This document shows positions 16,384-23,248 of a DNA stretch of 39,241 nt, one piece after another (positions within the stretch are counted from its first letter, which is position 1; each line of letters starts with the position of its first letter). Location: assembly GCA_910587145.1 (NCBI GenBank), contig CAJUMH010000013.1, positions 1-39,241 on the forward strand, given 5' to 3'. The notes under the pieces were generated by a model, which made no database searches, had not been told where the DNA came from, and saw only the letters and a program-made list of their open reading frames with translations. The translations under genes were made by a program, and so were the position numbers. Source of the DNA: an uncultured Ruthenibacterium sp. GTDB lineage: Bacteria > Bacillota > Clostridia > Oscillospirales > Ruminococcaceae.

Positions 16384-16974
16384 TTACATTTCGCTGTACT
16401 CTGTCGCCACGATCACCTCCGGCTGCCGGTTTTGCAGGATCTTTACGGCCGTCAGCATGGTGCAGAGGCTCAAAAGGCCCTCACTGAGCAGCGTTACGCC
16501 GATCAGGCGCGTCAAAAGCACCCCGCCCTCTCCCGGGCGCAGCATCAGCAGCAGGCCGCAGACTGCGGAAAGAACGGCAAAGATCATTGTCGCCCACCAG
16601 CTGAGAATACCGAACGTTTTCGATTGCAGCGCGATCTGCACCTTGAACAGCCCGTCCGTCAGGATAAAAAAGCCGACGGCAACACAGAAAAATGTCATCA
16701 GACTGCCGGGGCGTGCCAAAAGCTCGGCGCCGAGCACAACGGCCAGCACGCCCGAAGTAAGATCGTATTGAAACGCAAGACGGTACAGATCCTTGGAAAA
16801 ATACCCGATCAGCCGCGCGGCACCAAACAGCAGCATCAGTACGCCGCACACCGTGCTGAGCGCGGACGCCGAAAAATCCGGAAAGCCGATCATGGCGGCG
16901 CCCAGCAGGCACAGCGCGCACGAAATGACGATACAGCCGATTTTTGCCGTTTTGATCATTTTTTCAGAATCCAT
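16384..16974 (-). CDS. DUF308/HdeD-family membrane protein
   Basis: This 196-residue protein is almost all membrane helices, about six, in three repeated hairpins (CIVISCALCLLGAAMIGF, ALSTVCGVLMLLFGAARL, LTSGVLAVVLGAELLA and so on). That fits the HdeD/DUF308 family, whose members are linked to acid stress in enterobacteria but have no known role in Clostridia. AAAGGAGGG lies nine bases before the ATG. A 113-base gap separates it from the MMPL gene. Same strand and lack of a terminator between them suggest one operon with MMPL, the heptad protein and the radical SAM enzyme. Confidence 0.8.
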   Translation of the reverse strand: MDSEKMIKTAKIGCIVISCALCLLGAAMIGFPDFSASALSTVCGVLMLLFGAARLIGYFSKDLYRLAFQYDLTSGVLAVVLGAELLARPGSLMTFFCVAVGFFILTDGLFKVQIALQSKTFGILSWWATMIFAVLSAVCGLLLMLRPGEGGVLLTRLIGVTLLSEGLLSLCTMLTAVKILQNRQPEVIVATEYSEM

Positions 16975-17057
16975 AGGAATATCCCTCCTTTGTATAACCG
17001 CAGTGTTGTCAAAGCGGGCCGCACCCGCACCGCTTGGGCGGATCCGGCTCTTCTTTT

Positions 17058-17086
17058 ACTATAGCGGGCAAACGCGCTGCGCGGAA
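17058..17086 (-). promoter_or_regulatory. Possible promoter of the DUF308-MMPL operon
   Basis: On the minus strand TATAGT (17058-17063) is a good -10. The best-spaced -35 (TTCCGC, 17081-17086) is weak, so an activator or another promoter may be needed. GGGCAAA occurs at 17066 and, with changed ends, near 17088 and 17117 around this site. Confidence 0.35.
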
Positions 17087-17091
17087 TGGGC

Positions 17092-17129
17092 AAAAAAATC
17101 CCGCTGCCCGAAAAGTGGGCAAACGGGAT
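17092..17129 (-). terminator. Minus-strand terminator upstream of the DUF308 gene
   Basis: ATCCCG-C-TGCCC (17098-17109) pairs with GGGCA-AA-CGGGAT (17117-17129). Seven adenines at 17092-17098 give a U-tract on the minus strand. No gene on that strand ends just before it, because the mrp gene already has its own terminator at 17778. It may insulate the operon or act as an attenuator. Confidence 0.6.
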
Positions 17130-17399
17130 GTTTTATGGTAAATTCAGACAGTACGCGCTCGTTATGTAAAAATCAGATCGCCATTGGCTGTTTGCCCAAA
17201 ATTTTGGCAAATGGAAAAATTTGCCCAAAAGGCCCTGACAGCACCAAGCACATTTTGAAGGCGGATGACAGCAAGCCGGATAAAGTTGCAAAAAAATTCG
17301 AGAATGCCTTGGTATCTGCGTTGTTCCGGTGCCGCAGCTTGTAAAATTTGTTTTGCTTGGCTGTTATCTTCATAAAATACAGGCAGACAAAACAATCTG

Positions 17400-17466
17400 C
17401 CGGGTTTGCCCGTTTTCAGGACAGACAAACAGGGCAAATGCTCAAAACCGTAAATATTTTTAATAA
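17400..17466 (+). repeat. Third copy of the dispersed repeat, opposite orientation
   Basis: CCGGGTTTGCCCG, then GCAAATGCTCAA and TCAAAACC followed by an A/T-rich AATATTTTT end match the minus-strand copies at 11840-11960, though with scattered differences. It also contains a TTTGCCC/GGGCAAA inverted repeat. Being on the plus strand, it forms an inverted pair with those copies around the heptad/MMPL/DUF308 genes. Confidence 0.6.
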
Positions 17467-17777
17467 TTATGATGTTGCAGACACTGCGCATATAAAAAGA
17501 GCCTTTTCGATGCTTATCGACGCGGCGGCAGAAATGGAGGGAAAATTGCGTGAGCGGCTTTTGGAATGGATAAAAACGGGACAGATCGTAAACCGAAGAA
17601 ATCGGGGAGCGGGATTGCAGCAGAACCTAAAAAGGAACGGAAAAGCGCAGATGAAACGATCAAGGCGTTTTGTGTAAAAATAACGCAAAATTCCGGCCCG
17701 GCAAAGGTTTGGCGGCCTTGCGGGCGGAAAACACCCGAACGGCGGGCGAAGGCGTTTTTTATTATGAAAAAAAGAAA

Positions 17778-17814
17778 AAACTCCGTCCGAGGGCTGAAGC
17801 CTTCGGGCGGAGTT
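17778..17814 (-). terminator. Terminator of the mrp gene
   Basis: A 17-base-pair stem (two G-U pairs) with TGAA as the plus-strand loop, followed on the minus strand by a long T-rich run. It starts 70 bases past the mrp stop. Confidence 0.85.
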
Positions 17815-17883
17815 TCTCGTCTTAATAGGGGAAGCGCTTCAGATGGGAAGGATCGCCGCGAGAGGGGCGGCGCGGGCGCTGGT

Positions 17884-18717
17884 TTAAAGCAGCCTTTCCA
17901 CCGCGTCCGCCGCGCCGTCCAGCCAGTCGCCCTCAAACGATTCGATCACGCCAAGGTCGGCCTGCCGCGCAAGGGCGGGGTCGATGGGCATGCGCGCCAG
18001 TACCGGTACGCCGAACGCGGCGGCCGTTTCGGCTACGTGGCTTTCGCCGAACAGCTCCAGCTTTTTGCCGCACTCCGGGCACAGCACATAGCTCATGTTC
18101 TCTACAAGGCCCAGCACGGGGATCTGCATCATATTCGCCATTTTCACAGCCTTAGAGACGATCAGGCTCACCAGCTCCTGCGGGCTTGCCACAACGATGA
18201 TGCCGTCTACAGGCAATGTCTGGAACACCGTCAGCGGTACATCGCCCGTGCCGGGAGGCATATCCACAAACAGAAAATCCACATCCTTCCAGATCACTTC
18301 CTGCCAGAACTGCTTTACCGCGCCCGCAATCACGGGCCCGCGCCAAACAACGGGGTCGCTTTCGTGGTCGAGCAGCAGATTCACGCTCATCACGTCGATG
18401 CCCGTGCGGGTGCACACGGGGTACAGGCCCAGCTCGTCCGCTCTTGCGCGCTCGTGCAGCCCAAACAGGCGCGGAATGCTCGGCCCGGTAACGTCCGCGT
18501 CCAGCACGGCGGTATGCCGTCCGCGCCGGTTCAGCAGTACGGCCAGCATCGCGGCCGTCATGCTTTTGCCCACGCCGCCCTTGCCGCTGACAACGCCGAT
18601 CACTTTTTGAATCTTGCTCAGGGCGTGCGGCGGCTCGCGGAAATCCGTCTGCTCCTGCTTGCGCGAGGCGCAGCTTTCTCCGCATGTTTCACAGTTGTGC
18701 GTGCAATTTTCGCTCAT
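17884..18717 (-). CDS. mrp: Mrp/NBP35-type iron-sulfur carrier ATPase
   Basis: This 277-residue P-loop protein is expected to hold and deliver Fe-S clusters in the cytosol. The N-terminus has a cluster-binding set of cysteines, C5-x3-C9-x2-C12-x3-C16, like eukaryotic NBP35. The deviant Walker A GKGGVGKS is at 45-52, followed by VLDADVTGPSIPRLFG, DMPPGTGD and the CPEC pair that binds a bridging cluster between monomers. All key residues are present. GAAGGAG precedes the ATG. It stands alone with its own consensus promoter and terminator. Confidence 0.93.
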   Translation of the reverse strand: MSENCTHNCETCGESCASRKQEQTDFREPPHALSKIQKVIGVVSGKGGVGKSMTAAMLAVLLNRRGRHTAVLDADVTGPSIPRLFGLHERARADELGLYPVCTRTGIDVMSVNLLLDHESDPVVWRGPVIAGAVKQFWQEVIWKDVDFLFVDMPPGTGDVPLTVFQTLPVDGIIVVASPQELVSLIVSKAVKMANMMQIPVLGLVENMSYVLCPECGKKLELFGESHVAETAAAFGVPVLARMPIDPALARQADLGVIESFEGDWLDGAADAVERLL

Positions 18718-18745
18718 AGATCATTCTCCTTCCGGTGATAGCTTT

Positions 18746-18774
18746 ATTATAGAAGGGGATGCGCGGGGTGTCAA
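18746..18774 (-). promoter_or_regulatory. mrp promoter, full consensus
   Basis: On the minus strand TTGACA (18769-18774) and TATAAT (18746-18751) are both perfect and 17 bases apart. This predicts strong constitutive expression, with a start near 18739 just ahead of the ribosome site. Confidence 0.88.
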
Positions 18775-18878
18775 GGCAAACGCCGTGGGAAAAGCGTTTC
18801 TTTCCCCCACGCGGCGCGCTGCCGCTTGTGCAAAGGCAGGCAAATGCCGCGCAAAACGGCCAAATTCTGTAAAATTTG

Positions 18879-18907
18879 TTGCAAAGAAAGACAGAATATG
18901 CTATATT
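18879..18907 (+). promoter_or_regulatory. Promoter for the 19.0-20.3 kb genes
   Basis: TTGCAA (18879-18884) and TATATT (18902-18907) with 17 bases between. It diverges from the mrp promoter; the rest of 18718-19017 holds no gene. The leader to the ATG at 19018 is about 100 bases and includes a GGCCGG/CCGGCC-type inverted repeat near 18961. Confidence 0.65.
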
Positions 18908-19017
18908 GTTAACGTTGTGTGAACAATTGTTCGCTTTCAGCAAGTGAGGCTTTCGGCCCCGGCCGGCAGAAAGGCCGGGACGGCGCGATGGCGCGATGGA
19001 AAGAAAGGATCGGCGAT

Positions 19018-19605
19018 ATGATCGACTATGTTTATACCCAGCCGGTTGCGCTGCACGTGTTTCTCAACGCGTTTTTTCTGTACAGCTTTATGGGCTGGAT
19101 CATGGAATGCATCGTCATCCGCCGCGAAAAGGGCAAATGGGAAAACCGCGGCTTTGCGCATCTGCCGTTCTGCATCATTTACGGTTTTGGTGCCATGCTC
19201 GGCTTTGCGGTGCTGCGCCCGCTTTCGGGCAATTACATTTTGCTGTATGTGGTGGGCGCAGTGCTGGCAACGGCCTTTGAATATCTTACCGCGCGCCTGA
19301 TGCTGCGTCTGTTCGGCACGTTCTGGTGGGATTACACGAATAAGCCGTTCAACTATAAGGGCATTCTCTGTCTGGAAAGCACGCTTGGCTGGGGCCTCAT
19401 CGCCGTGCTGCTGTTTGCGTTTTTGCACCGCGGCGTGTTCCGGGCGGTGATGTGCATCCCAACGCGCATCAGCATGTGCACCGCGTTTTTGCTGGTGAGC
19501 GCGTATGCCGCAGATTTTTTCATCAGCCTGCGCCAGTCGCTGCGCCGCACGCATGCCGCGTCTGCGGAACAGGGCGCGCCGGAGCAGGAGGCTGCGGCGA
19601 AGTAA
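19018..19605 (+). CDS. CmpB-type putative ABC transporter permease
   Basis: This 195-residue membrane protein fits the family called ABC_trans_CmpB. It has the N-terminal FFLYSFMGWIMECIVI helix, RGFAHLPFCIIYGFGAMLG, FEYLTARLMLRLFGTFWWDY and NYKGILCLESTLGWG. Five or six helices are visible, then a charged tail. No ATPase partner is nearby, and the transport role in the family name is weakly founded. I choose ATG 19018 because AAAGGA is eight bases upstream; ATG 18988 and an earlier GTG have no site. Confidence 0.75.
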   Translation: MIDYVYTQPVALHVFLNAFFLYSFMGWIMECIVIRREKGKWENRGFAHLPFCIIYGFGAMLGFAVLRPLSGNYILLYVVGAVLATAFEYLTARLMLRLFGTFWWDYTNKPFNYKGILCLESTLGWGLIAVLLFAFLHRGVFRAVMCIPTRISMCTAFLLVSAYAADFFISLRQSLRRTHAASAEQGAPEQEAAAK

Positions 19606-19670
19606 GCGGCCGGAGGCGCAGACAAATCCCATCCCCCGCCGCCCGGGGCGGGCGCGGCAGGGTTCCGGCT

Positions 19671-19754
19671 ATGAAGCTTTGGATGAAAACCGTCCGTAAA
19701 GCAAAGAATACGATCAAACCAAGAGATCTCAAGGCAGGAGGCAGAATACTATGA
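19671..19754 (+). CDS. Possible 27-residue basic peptide
   Basis: An open frame starts MKLWMKTVRKAK, is rich in lysine and arginine, and ends with a TGA that overlaps the ATG of the HD-domain gene (ATGA). Its 3' end contains that gene's AGGAGG. Its own ribosome site is poor, so it may be chance. If translated it would couple initiation of the next gene. Confidence 0.25.
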   Translation: MKLWMKTVRKAKNTIKPRDLKAGGRIL

Positions 19755-20290
19755 CAGAACCGGTAAAGGACGCGGCGCGGCCCGTCTGTGTGCCGCGCGA
19801 CGCGGAATATCTTGCGGCAGTAGAAGATTTGCTGGCGCACCCGCTGGTGCGCTCGATGGAGGAATACACGCAGCACGGCGATACGTCTTGCCTGCGCCAC
19901 TGTCTCAACGTTTCGTATCTGAGCTGGCTGTACTGCAAAGAGCGCGGCTGGCATGCCGGGGAGGCCGCGCGCGGCGGCCTGCTGCACGATTTATTTTTGT
20001 ACGACTGGCACCGGCACGCCAAAGAAACGGGCGAGTATTTCCACGGCTATACGCACCCGCGCCGCGCGCTGGAAAATGCCGACCGCCTGTTCCGGCTGAC
20101 GGAGCGCGAAAAGGATATTATTTTGCACCACATGTGGCCGCTCACCGTCACGCCTCCGCACAGCCGCGAGGCCTATGTGATTGTGATGTTCGACAAATAC
20201 TGTTCGCTGATGGAAACCTTCCACAAGCCCCTTCTGCAGCGCGTTGCCACGCAGGAATGGATCCCCTCCCGCCCGGCGCAGGCGCAATAA
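19751..20290 (+). CDS. HD-domain protein
   Basis: This 179-residue cytosolic protein has the HD metal phosphohydrolase pattern: a histidine at 50 (LRHCLNVSYLSW), the HD pair at 79-80 (LLHDLFLYDW), then YTHPRRALENADRLF and a late aspartate in VIVMFDKYCS. Small members of this kind act on nucleotides or phosphate esters, but the substrate here is unknown. AGGAGG is nine bases before the ATG. It is probably co-transcribed with the CmpB-type gene 145 bases upstream and is followed by a strong terminator. Confidence 0.8.
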   Translation: MTEPVKDAARPVCVPRDAEYLAAVEDLLAHPLVRSMEEYTQHGDTSCLRHCLNVSYLSWLYCKERGWHAGEAARGGLLHDLFLYDWHRHAKETGEYFHGYTHPRRALENADRLFRLTEREKDIILHHMWPLTVTPPHSREAYVIVMFDKYCSLMETFHKPLLQRVATQEWIPSRPAQAQ

Positions 20291-20310
20291 ATTTGCAGGG
20301 GGAGCGGCGC

Positions 20311-20374
20311 GCCGCAAAACGCGCGTAAAAAGAAAGACGAGCACGCCGCAAAAACGCGTGCAAAAAGACGAGCA
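20311..20374 (+). repeat. Imperfect direct duplication
   Basis: Two copies of a roughly 30-33 base unit, GCCGCAAAA...GACGAGCA (20311-20343 and 20345-20374), lie end to end after the HD gene. The second supplies the left arm of the terminator. Confidence 0.5.
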
Positions 20375-20411
20375 GAACAAGCCCCAAAAGGGCTGCTCTG
20401 CCCGTCTTTTT
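20362..20411. terminator. Bidirectional terminator after the HD-domain gene
   Basis: AAAAAGACG pairs with CGTCTTTTT, with inner GCAG/CTGC and AGCCC/GGGCT segments. A-run and T-run flanks allow function in both directions. It can serve the HD gene and the opposing MATE operon. Confidence 0.75.
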
Positions 20412-20474
20412 ATTTTTGCCGCAGCGCGCAAAAAACAGCGCGCCGCGCGGGGCCCTTCGGCCTTCCGCGTCCCG

Positions 20475-20597
20475 TCAGAGGGCTGTCAAATATTCGTACA
20501 GCCCCGGCATTGCATATTTCCCGTAAGCGGCGCGTTTGCCGCCGCCCCGTTCTTCTTCAACAATCAGCCGGCCAATCTCAAAATAGGCACATACCAT
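20475..20597 (-). pseudogene. Remnant of a YhcG/DUF1016-family nuclease gene
   Basis: A 40-codon minus-strand frame reads YFEIGRLIVEEERGGGKRAAYGK. This is the hallmark of the N-terminal DUF1016 domain of YhcG-type PD-(D/E)XK proteins (consensus around Y-W-x-IG-x-x-I...RAxYGK). The match breaks off soon after the YGK; the following residues do not continue the family and a stop follows. Upstream is the end of the MATE gene, and no ribosome site is present. Intact family members exceed 300 residues, so this is a decayed fragment. The remainder of 20412-20633 shows nothing else. Confidence 0.6.
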
Positions 20598-20633
20598 GCC
20601 CCGCGCCTTGCGCGGGAGATTCCGCGGGGCGCG

Positions 20634-21992
20634 TCAGGTGTCGATCACGTGCTTTTCTTCCCAGCGGTGGCCGTGAAAGCGCAGCGAGAAGAAAATCGCC
20701 CGAACAATCCAGTCGATCTGCATCGCCGCCCATACGCCCAGCAGGCCCATGTGCAGCCAGGTGCCCAGCACATACGACATACCGATGCGGAATGTCCACA
20801 TCGAAATAATGCTGACCGTCATGGTAAATTTGGCGTCGCCCGCCGCGCGCAGGGCGTTGGGCGTGGTGAACGAGAGCGGCCAAAACAGGGAGGACAAAAT
20901 AAAATTCACGTTCAGCACCAGCAGCGCCATATCCGCCGTCTGCTGCGGCATGGCGTAAAAGCGCACCAGATACGGCGCCAGAAAATACAAAAGAATGTTG
21001 GTGGCCCACATGCTCACGTAAACGGCCGCCAACAGCAGCCTTGTATAGCGCCGCGCGGCGGCAAGATCCCCTGCGCCGATGCACCGGCCCACCACGGTAA
21101 TCATCGCAAGGCCGATGGCGGAACCCGCCAGGTTCGTCATCGTCGCCACATTGTTGGCAATGGCGTTTGCCGCTATGGCTGCCGTGCCGTAGGTGGTGAT
21201 GAGCCCCGCCACCAAAAGCTTGCCCACCTGAAAAATGCCGTTTTCCAGCCCGTTCGGCACGCCCACACGCAAAATGCTGCGCAGGATGCCGCCGTCCCAC
21301 TCGGGATGCAGCAGCCGGTTCAAAACAATGGGGTTTTCGGGCTTGTGCAGCAGTGCCAGCATCATGATGCCCGCCACGGCGCGGGAGGCGAACGTGGCCG
21401 TGCCCGCGCCCGCAACACCCCAGCGCAGGCCGTAGATCAAAAACGCATTGCCGCCGATGTTGATGACATTCATAATTGCCGAGGCAAACAGCGATACCCG
21501 GCTGTTTCCCATGCTGCGAAAGAGCGCCGCGCCCGCGTTGTACAGCGCCAGCATCGGATAAGAAAGCGCCGAAAGCCAGAAGTAGGTTTCGGCGGCGCGC
21601 ATTACCTCCGGCTCCACATTGTCGAACACGGCCTGCAGAATGCGCCGGTTCAAAAGAAGCACCAGCGTGCCGATGAGCACCGCCATGCCGAAGGAGGAGT
21701 AGACGAGCTGCTTTGCGGAGCGGCAGGCGTTTTCGCGGTCGCGCCGGCCAAGATACTGGCTGGCCACCACCGCACCGCCCGTGGCCAGCGCGGCAAAAAT
21801 CTGGATGAGCAGCACGTTTACCTGATCTACCAGCGAGATGCCCGATACCGCGGCCTCGCCCACGGAAGAGACCATCACCGTATCGGCCATGCCCACCGTT
21901 ACCATCAAAAGCTGCTCTGCCACCAGCGGCAGAATCAGCCGCCAAAGCTCCCGCCCCGTAAACATCGGACGGGCAAGCGTTTTTTGTTCCAT
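20634..21992 (-). CDS. MATE-family multidrug efflux transporter
   Basis: This 452-residue protein has about twelve membrane helices in two similar halves. N-half signatures are LILPLVAEQLLMVTVGMADT, GGAVVASQYLGRRD and GNSRVSLFASAIMNVINI. C-half signatures are GVPNGLENGIFQVGKLLV, ANAIANNVATMTNLAG and VGRCIGAGD. MATE proteins export cationic drugs or metabolites by Na+ or H+ antiport; the substrate cannot be predicted. AAGGAGA lies six bases before the ATG. It starts 27 bases past the GIY-YIG gene and is the last gene of the minus-strand run. Confidence 0.92.
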   Translation of the reverse strand: MEQKTLARPMFTGRELWRLILPLVAEQLLMVTVGMADTVMVSSVGEAAVSGISLVDQVNVLLIQIFAALATGGAVVASQYLGRRDRENACRSAKQLVYSSFGMAVLIGTLVLLLNRRILQAVFDNVEPEVMRAAETYFWLSALSYPMLALYNAGAALFRSMGNSRVSLFASAIMNVINIGGNAFLIYGLRWGVAGAGTATFASRAVAGIMMLALLHKPENPIVLNRLLHPEWDGGILRSILRVGVPNGLENGIFQVGKLLVAGLITTYGTAAIAANAIANNVATMTNLAGSAIGLAMITVVGRCIGAGDLAAARRYTRLLLAAVYVSMWATNILLYFLAPYLVRFYAMPQQTADMALLVLNVNFILSSLFWPLSFTTPNALRAAGDAKFTMTVSIISMWTFRIGMSYVLGTWLHMGLLGVWAAMQIDWIVRAIFFSLRFHGHRWEEKHVIDT

Positions 21993-22019
21993 GTTGTTTC
22001 TCCTTTTTTGCCGGCTGGC

Positions 22020-22304
22020 CTATTTTGCCGGCGCAGTTTCGTTTGAATACCGGCTCTGTGCCTGCCAGCTTTGTGCCAGCGCCAGCTTTTGCGCGCGCGT
22101 CAGCTTTTTGATGGCCGCCTCGCGGCGCAGGGCGGCGTTTTTATCGGCGCACGGCTCGGCGTACACAAGGCGCACCGGCGCGCGGCCGCGCGTGTATTTT
22201 GCGCCCCGCCCGGCCGAATGCGCGGCCGCGCGCTTTGCCGGGTTGGTGCTCCAGCCGGTGTACAGCGTGCCGTCGCTGCATTGCACCATGTATACCCAGC
22301 TCAT
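22020..22304 (-). CDS. GIY-YIG domain protein, UPF0213 type
   Basis: This 94-residue protein matches small GIY-YIG proteins. WVYMVQCSDGTLYTGWSTN (residues 3-21) supplies the two-strand motif in the form VYM...LYTG, followed by KRAAAHSAGRGAKYTRGR and the KKLTRAQK helix. These resemble single-domain structure-specific nucleases, but their cellular role is unsettled. The ATG at 22304 overlaps the stop of the MYG1-family gene (ATGA), so translation is probably coupled. A longer frame to 22334 lies inside that gene and is rejected. Confidence 0.85.
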   Translation of the reverse strand: MSWVYMVQCSDGTLYTGWSTNPAKRAAAHSAGRGAKYTRGRAPVRLVYAEPCADKNAALRREAAIKKLTRAQKLALAQSWQAQSRYSNETAPAK

Positions 22305-23128
22305 GGGCGGTTTTGCTCCATGGCGGCCTCGCACGCGGCAATGGCGTCCTCCTCATTGCCCGCCGTAATAAGAAAACGCCCCGCGTGGCAAAAGCGCAGC
22401 GTTGCAATGCCCGAGAGGCCGGGCAGATCGTCCTCCGGCGCGCCGGCCCAATGCAGGGGGAACGGCGTTTTCAGCGCGGGCGAGCCGAACGAGGCGGGCA
22501 CGGCCTGCGCGGCCCAGCCCCCGCGCGGCGAGGGGTACACCACAAAGCGCGCCTTGCTGGGGATTAGCTGCTGCTTCCACGGCGCAAAGCGGGAAAGACG
22601 CACAATGCGGCGCTTCATGTTTTTCAGCGCCTCGTTTACCTCGTCGGCGGCGCGCTGCACGCTGCGGATCGTCTCGAACTTATGCGAAAGGATCTCCACA
22701 GCCAGCGCCACGGCTTCGGCAAAGCAATCGTCCGGCTTTTCGTCGCCGTCCCAGCGGGGGTTATACGCGGCGATCACGGTGGCAAGCTGGTTGCCGCGCC
22801 CCGTATTGTCGTCTTCGTCCAGCGGCTGCACAAAGCTCTCGTCAAAGCGGCGCGCGTCCGCCGGGCCGATCAGCCCGGCGCCCAGCTCGCGCCACAGCAG
22901 GCCGAACGCGGCATAGGGCACGCCGTTGGGCCGCACAGGGCTGTTTTTGGCGTGGTGATCAAAGCGGCCGCCGCCGATGTCGAACACAAGGCCCTCAAAA
23001 TCCGGCGGCACGGTAAAACCGCGCAGGATGCGGATATCGGGGCGGCACAGCTTTAAAAGCGCCGCCGAAAAAACGTCGTCGGCATGAAAGCTGCCGCCGT
23101 GCGTAAAAGCGGTATCGGGTATCTGCAA
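22301..23128 (-). CDS. MYG1-family (UPF0160) metal-dependent hydrolase
   Basis: This 275-residue protein has the DHH-like active site of the MYG1/UPF0160 family. THGGSFHADDVFSAALL gives the metal-binding histidine and aspartates, and FDIGGGRFDHHAKN gives the DHH-like motif. PYAAFGLLWRELG and the C-terminal PRGGWAAQAVP and GIATLRFCHAGRF are also family features. Eukaryotic MYG1 is reported as an exonuclease acting on RNA; bacterial function is untested. The only fitting start is TTG at 23128, eight bases after AAAGGAG. It overlaps the GIY-YIG gene downstream. Confidence 0.87.
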   Translation of the reverse strand: MQIPDTAFTHGGSFHADDVFSAALLKLCRPDIRILRGFTVPPDFEGLVFDIGGGRFDHHAKNSPVRPNGVPYAAFGLLWRELGAGLIGPADARRFDESFVQPLDEDDNTGRGNQLATVIAAYNPRWDGDEKPDDCFAEAVALAVEILSHKFETIRSVQRAADEVNEALKNMKRRIVRLSRFAPWKQQLIPSKARFVVYPSPRGGWAAQAVPASFGSPALKTPFPLHWAGAPEDDLPGLSGIATLRFCHAGRFLITAGNEEDAIAACEAAMEQNRP

Positions 23129-23248
23129 ATGATCGTCTCCTTTTTGAATAAAACCGCCCGCAGGGCCGCGCCCTGAACGCGGCCGCCTGAACGGAAAACT
23201 GTCAAAAGCGGCGCGGCCGCAGCCAAAAGAGCGGCGGCAAGCGCTGCC

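Larger units (their letters stand above)
16975..17883. other. Gene-poor gap with repeats
   Basis: About 0.9 kb without a convincing gene and visibly richer in A+T than its neighbours. It holds the two elements above, a near-palindrome at 17191-17211 (TTTGCC...GGCAAA around AAAATTTT), a copy of the dispersed repeat and the mrp terminator. Plus-strand frames at 17510-17677 (55 codons) and from 17566 lack ribosome sites and recognisable similarity. A 109-codon minus frame at 17162-17491 is also unsupported. Confidence 0.5.

Noticed and set aside
17566..18738. Plus-strand gene starting MDKNGTDRKPKK
   Set aside because: No ribosome site. It runs through the mrp terminator and then opposite the whole mrp gene.
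20590..20630. Terminator after the MATE gene from GCCCCGCG/CGCGGGGC
   Set aside because: The stem is good but no U-tract follows on the minus strand; the bidirectional terminator at 20362 is a better candidate.
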